Positions 35,993 to 38,782 of a stretch of 38,782 bases of DNA are shown here, piece after piece. Each line of letters begins with the position of its first letter. Within the stretch, counting starts at the first letter, position 1. A program made the translations under genes and the position numbers. The DNA is from Deltaproteobacteria bacterium (GTDB taxonomy: Bacteria > Desulfobacterota > Dissulfuribacteria > Dissulfuribacterales > QOAL01), in assembly GCA_026986785.1 (NCBI GenBank), contig JALSNW010000021.1, forward strand, positions 1 to 38,782, given 5' to 3'. The notes under the pieces are model-generated. The model did no database searches, had not been told where the DNA came from, and worked only from the letters and a program-made list of their open reading frames with translations.

Positions 35993-36161
35993 TCAAGGGT
36001 TCGACCAGTTTTCCCATTTAACTTTTTGAAGGAATGAAACATCCTGGCCTGCTATTCTGCTTATAATGGCAAAGCCAAGGCCTATATTTGGTAAAAGCTG
36101 GTAGCATACCTTCTTTATTCAAGGCAGAAACATTAAACGGGAAGAACAATTTCACCCAAAT

Positions 36162-36172
36162 GGCGGTAGCAT
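36162..36172 (+). promoter_or_regulatory. ops-like element (RfaH/NusG-paralogue recruitment)
   Basis: GGCGGTAGCAT matches the ops consensus GGCGGTAGnnT used by RfaH. It lies in the transcribed leader about 160 nt after the predicted start and before a sugar-nucleotide operon, the normal context. A partial copy, CTGGTAGCAT, lies at 36098-36107, reminiscent of the CTGGTAGC part of JUMPstart sequences. Confidence 0.55.
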
Positions 36173-36178
36173 GTCTGG

Positions 36179-36299
36179 AGTTGGCGGGTTTATTGGGTTT
36201 GTTGGGCTTGTTGGGTTTATAGGGTTTATTGGGTTCATTGGGTTTGTTGGGCTTGTTGAGTTGGTTGGGTTTGTTGAGTTGGTTGGGGGTTTGTTGGGT
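36179..36299 (+). repeat. 9-bp G/T-rich tandem repeat with G-quadruplex potential
   Basis: About a dozen imperfect units of GGGTTTRTT (variants GGGCTTGTT, GGGTTTATA, GAGTTGGTT) end just before the aminotransferase ribosome binding site. GGG runs every nine bases satisfy the four-tract G-quadruplex rule with 6-nt loops on the non-template strand and in the RNA leader. On the minus strand it reads as Asn-Pro-Thr repeats, which is not taken as a gene. Confidence 0.85.
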
Positions 36300-36313
36300 T
36301 GAGGAGGGATGAT

Positions 36314-37441
36314 ATGAAAGTTCCGTTCGTTGCGCTGGCTAAGCAGCATAAAGTATTTAAATCTGAGATACTCTCGATGATTTCGCATGCCCTTGACGAG
36401 GCTGCCTTTATCGGTGGGGAAAATGTGGCCAAGTTTGAGGAAGAATTTGCAGAATTTTGCAATACGAGCCATTGTGTGGGGGTTTCCTCTGGTACAGATG
36501 CCCTACGTTTTGCGCTAATTGCAGTGGGGATTGGGGCTGGGGATGAAGTGATAACCGTACCTAACACTTTTATTGCTACAACAGAGGCCATAACGCAAGT
36601 AGGGGCAAGGCCGGTTTTCGTGGACATAGACCCTGTTACGTACAATATGGATGTCTCCCAGTTGGAGGGCGTCGTAACGGACAAGACAAGGGCCATTTTG
36701 CCAGTGCACCTTTATGGCCAGGCAGCAGACATGGATCCGATCATGGAGCTTGCCAGAAAATTCAATCTTTCTGTCATCGAAGATGCCTGCCAGGCACACG
36801 GCGCCTTATATAAGGGTAATTCATGCGGTTCCATGGCAGATGCAGGCTGCTTCAGCTTTTACCCGGGAAAAAACCTCGGAGCCTGCGGTGAAGGGGGAGC
36901 TGTGGTGACAGATAATGCGGAATTGGCCGGTAGTGTACGGATGCTAAGAAACCACGGCCAAAAGGAAAAATACATCCATGAGATCGAGGGGTATAATGGA
37001 AGACTCGATGCCATTCAGGCAGGTATTCTTAGAATAAAGCTCAAGCAATTGAAGGATTGGAATGATGCCCGCATAGGAATAGCTGCCTGTTACCAGAGGC
37101 TCCTTTCAGACATACCTTTCATAAGGCTTCCCCAGGAAGCCACCTATGCCACCAGGTGTGTGTATCATCTCTATGTCGTTTTGGCAGAAAAGAGGGATGA
37201 ACTCAGGCAGTACCTTTATGCAAAGGGCATTGAGACAGGGCTTCACTATCCAGTGCCTCTACACCTTCAGAAGGCATACGAACATCTTGGTTATAAGAAG
37301 GGGGATTTCCCTGTGGCAGAACAGGTTGCTGAAAAACTTCTTTCCCTTCCAATTTATCCAGAGATGACAGAGGCCCAGGTAGAATATGTAGCTGATTCCA
37401 TAAAGAGTTTTTACACGCTTTCAAAAAATGGCAAAATTTAA
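36314..37441 (+). CDS. DegT/DnrJ/EryC1/StrS sugar aminotransferase
   Basis: This 375-aa PLP enzyme aminates a nucleotide-linked keto-sugar. [19 protein letters not shown] is the usual start. [13 protein letters not shown] and [15 protein letters not shown] form the cofactor pocket, [14 protein letters not shown] supplies the Asp that binds PLP nitrogen, and the Schiff-base Lys is in [19 protein letters not shown]. The start is the ATG at 36314, with AGGAGG seven bases upstream; the TTG at 36299 in the same frame precedes that site and is not used. The gene ends 14 nt inside rfbA. With RfbA it points to an amino-deoxyhexose for surface glycan. Confidence 0.93.
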   Translation: MKVPFVALAKQHKVFKSEILSMISHALDEAAFIGGENVAKFEEEFAEFCNTSHCVGVSSGTDALRFALIAVGIGAGDEVITVPNTFIATTEAITQVGARPVFVDIDPVTYNMDVSQLEGVVTDKTRAILPVHLYGQAADMDPIMELARKFNLSVIEDACQAHGALYKGNSCGSMADAGCFSFYPGKNLGACGEGGAVVTDNAELAGSVRMLRNHGQKEKYIHEIEGYNGRLDAIQAGILRIKLKQLKDWNDARIGIAACYQRLLSDIPFIRLPQEATYATRCVYHLYVVLAEKRDELRQYLYAKGIETGLHYPVPLHLQKAYEHLGYKKGDFPVAEQVAEKLLSLPIYPEMTEAQVEYVADSIKSFYTLSKNGKI

Positions 37442-38318
37442 AGGAATAATTCTTGCGGGTGGATTTGGCACAAGGCTCTATCCTTTGACACTTGGCGTGA
37501 GCAAACAGCTCATGCCAGTATATGACAAGCCAATGGTCTATTACCCTTTTACCACCCTTATGCTTGCCGGAATAAGGGAGTATCTCCTTATTTCAACTCC
37601 TAATGATTTGCCCCTCTTCGAAAGGTTATTGGGTGATGGGGCCAAATGGGGTATCTCTATCAGTTATAAGGAGCAGCCGCACCCAGGCGGGATAGCCCAA
37701 GCTCTTACAATCGGAGCCGATTTTATAGGAAAATCCAATGTTGCACTCATTCTAGGAGACAACCTCTTTTTTGGCCATGATCTCCCGGAAAAATTGTCAA
37801 GGGCAGTGCATAGAATAAGGGGAGCAACAGTCTTTTGTTATCACGTCAAGGATCCTCAAAGATATGGGGTGGTAGAAATAGGCGAAGATGGCAAGGTCAA
37901 AAACATAGTGGAAAAACCTAAAAGGCCCAGGTCCAATTGGGCAGTAACCGGTCTGTATTTCTACGATAGCAGGGCTGTAGAGATAGCTCAAGCCCTTAGT
38001 CCTTCGGATAGGGGAGAGCTTGAAATCACAGATGTAAATAATGAATACCTGAAAAGAGGTGAGTTGTTTGTGGAGCAGTTGGGCAGAGGTTTTGCGTGGC
38101 TTGACACCGGCACCCACGCTTCTCTTTTGGATGCCGGTCGGTTCGTACAAATAATGGAGGAGCGTCAGGGATTAAAGATAGGATGTCCGGAAGAGGTGGC
38201 ATGGCGTATGAAATTTATTGATTCCAAACAGCTTGTTTCCTTGGCTCAGGAGTTGAAAAAGAGTGGTTATGGCAATTATCTCTTGGGCTTTTTAGACTCC
38301 GAACAGGGGGTAGTATGA
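37428..38318 (+). CDS. rfbA: Glucose-1-phosphate thymidylyltransferase
   Basis: This 296-aa nucleotidyltransferase makes dTDP-glucose from dTTP and glucose-1-phosphate, the first step to dTDP-rhamnose and other dTDP-deoxysugars. The N-terminal signature [35 protein letters not shown] binds nucleotide. [37 protein letters not shown] and [19 protein letters not shown] are conserved family segments in order. It overlaps the aminotransferase gene by 14 nt and the next gene by 4 nt (ATGA), so the three are translationally coupled. rfbB, C and D are not in the window. Confidence 0.96.
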   Translation: MAKFKGIILAGGFGTRLYPLTLGVSKQLMPVYDKPMVYYPFTTLMLAGIREYLLISTPNDLPLFERLLGDGAKWGISISYKEQPHPGGIAQALTIGADFIGKSNVALILGDNLFFGHDLPEKLSRAVHRIRGATVFCYHVKDPQRYGVVEIGEDGKVKNIVEKPKRPRSNWAVTGLYFYDSRAVEIAQALSPSDRGELEITDVNNEYLKRGELFVEQLGRGFAWLDTGTHASLLDAGRFVQIMEERQGLKIGCPEEVAWRMKFIDSKQLVSLAQELKKSGYGNYLLGFLDSEQGVV

Positions 38319-38782
38319 TTAGAATAGGTTTGATAGGCTATGGTTACTGGGGGCCGAACCTGGCAAGAAATTTCCACAACAACCCAAATACCCAACTTTT
38401 ATCCATCTGTGATTTTTCGCATGACAGGCTGAAGGCAGCGGCAAAAATCTATCCATACATAGACTTTTTGGACAACGTGGATGATTTTTTCAAGGATAAT
38501 CGTTTGGATGCCGTGGCTATTGCGACTCCTGTCTCCACTCATTTTAGTTTGGCACAAAGGGCAATCGAAACTGGAAGGCACGTATGGCTTGAAAAACCAA
38601 TGGTGGAAAAGGTGGAGCAGGCAGAGAAGTTGATAGAACTTGCAACCCAAAAAAACAAGAGATTGATGCTCGATCATACCTTCATCTATACAGGGGCTGT
38701 GAGAAAGATAAAGGAGCTTGTTTCACAAGGAGAGATAGGTGATCTGATCTATTATGATTCTACCAGGGTGAACCTTGGTCTT
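38315..38782 (+). CDS. Gfo/Idh/MocA family oxidoreductase (3' end beyond window)
   Basis: The first 156 codons of an NAD(P)-dependent sugar dehydrogenase are present. The N-terminal Rossmann motif is [19 protein letters not shown], and the family Glu-Lys-Pro motif appears in [20 protein letters not shown], followed by [19 protein letters not shown]. Members oxidise or reduce nucleotide-sugar carbons, for example the 3-position before transamination by a DegT partner such as the one two genes upstream. The start overlaps the rfbA stop as ATGA. The sequence runs off the window end without a stop. Confidence 0.92.
   Translation, partial: MIRIGLIGYGYWGPNLARNFHNNPNTQLLSICDFSHDRLKAAAKIYPYIDFLDNVDDFFKDNRLDAVAIATPVSTHFSLAQRAIETGRHVWLEKPMVEKVEQAEKLIELATQKNKRLMLDHTFIYTGAVRKIKELVSQGEIGDLIYYDSTRVNLGL

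Noticed and set aside
36152-36472. Minus-strand frame with Asn-Pro-Thr repeats
   Set aside because: It is produced by the 9-bp repeat and overlaps the start of a well-supported aminotransferase. No ribosome binding site or domain supports it.

Overview
The window looks like a chromosomal segment of a Desulfobacterota (deltaproteobacterial) anaerobe, perhaps a thermophilic sulfur-cycle lineage. The reasons are a membrane-anchored octaheme c-type cytochrome, a TauE/SafE-type anion exporter, a PEP-CTERM/exopolysaccharide locus, HrcA/CIRCE control of groESL, an HDOD protein and, above all, several genes interrupted by in-frame TGA codons that are best read as selenocysteine (Sec). No rRNA, tRNA, CRISPR array or insertion sequence was recognised.

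Layout. 1-484: frameshifted remnant of an M14/aspartoacylase-like hydrolase. 968-3358: a YkgJ-type cysteine-cluster protein and a divergent SDR oxidoreductase, then a gene-poor stretch with a weak candidate for a small secreted selenoprotein. 3359-12310 (+): TauE/SafE permease, then an arsenic-type operon (arsR, thioredoxin-linked arsC, DUF318 permease, a BFD/CopZ-like [2Fe-2S] protein with a Sec-Cys pair, a small thioredoxin-like protein) running directly into a TolC / membrane fusion protein / RND pump. 12327-14780 (+): octaheme cytochrome fused to a five-helix membrane domain, with an in-frame TGA at codon 130. 15394-18831 (-): a PhnD-like periplasmic binding protein, also read through a TGA, followed with no gap by a hybrid histidine kinase. 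18965-28691 (-): serS, a TraB-like protein, a YifB/ComM ATPase, groEL/groES with CIRCE and terminator, and an operon of HDOD, KptA-like, M48-TPR protease and lspA. 28944-34773 (+): small HNH nuclease, then a Wza-like exporter, outer-membrane beta-barrel, chain-length determinant, ExeA-like ATPase and tyrosine autokinase of the PEP-CTERM EPS type. 34863-35648 (-): a PEP-CTERM protein with a sigma-54 promoter and paired activator sites. 35964-38782 (+): a sugar operon (DegT aminotransferase, RfbA, Gfo/Idh/MocA oxidoreductase running off the window) whose long leader carries an ops-like element and a 9-bp G/T-rich repeat.

The most notable theme is recoding. Three genes (BFD-like protein, cytochrome, PhnD-like protein) stay open and family-like on both sides of a TGA. 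Each TGA is followed, at the spacing expected of bacterial SECIS elements, by a hairpin whose small loop has G in the first two positions followed by U. Automated annotation would truncate or split all three. The second theme is regulation of surface polysaccharide and PEP-CTERM genes: sigma-54 with tandem GGAAA-N4-TTTCC dyads, and an RfaH-type ops sequence in a long leader.
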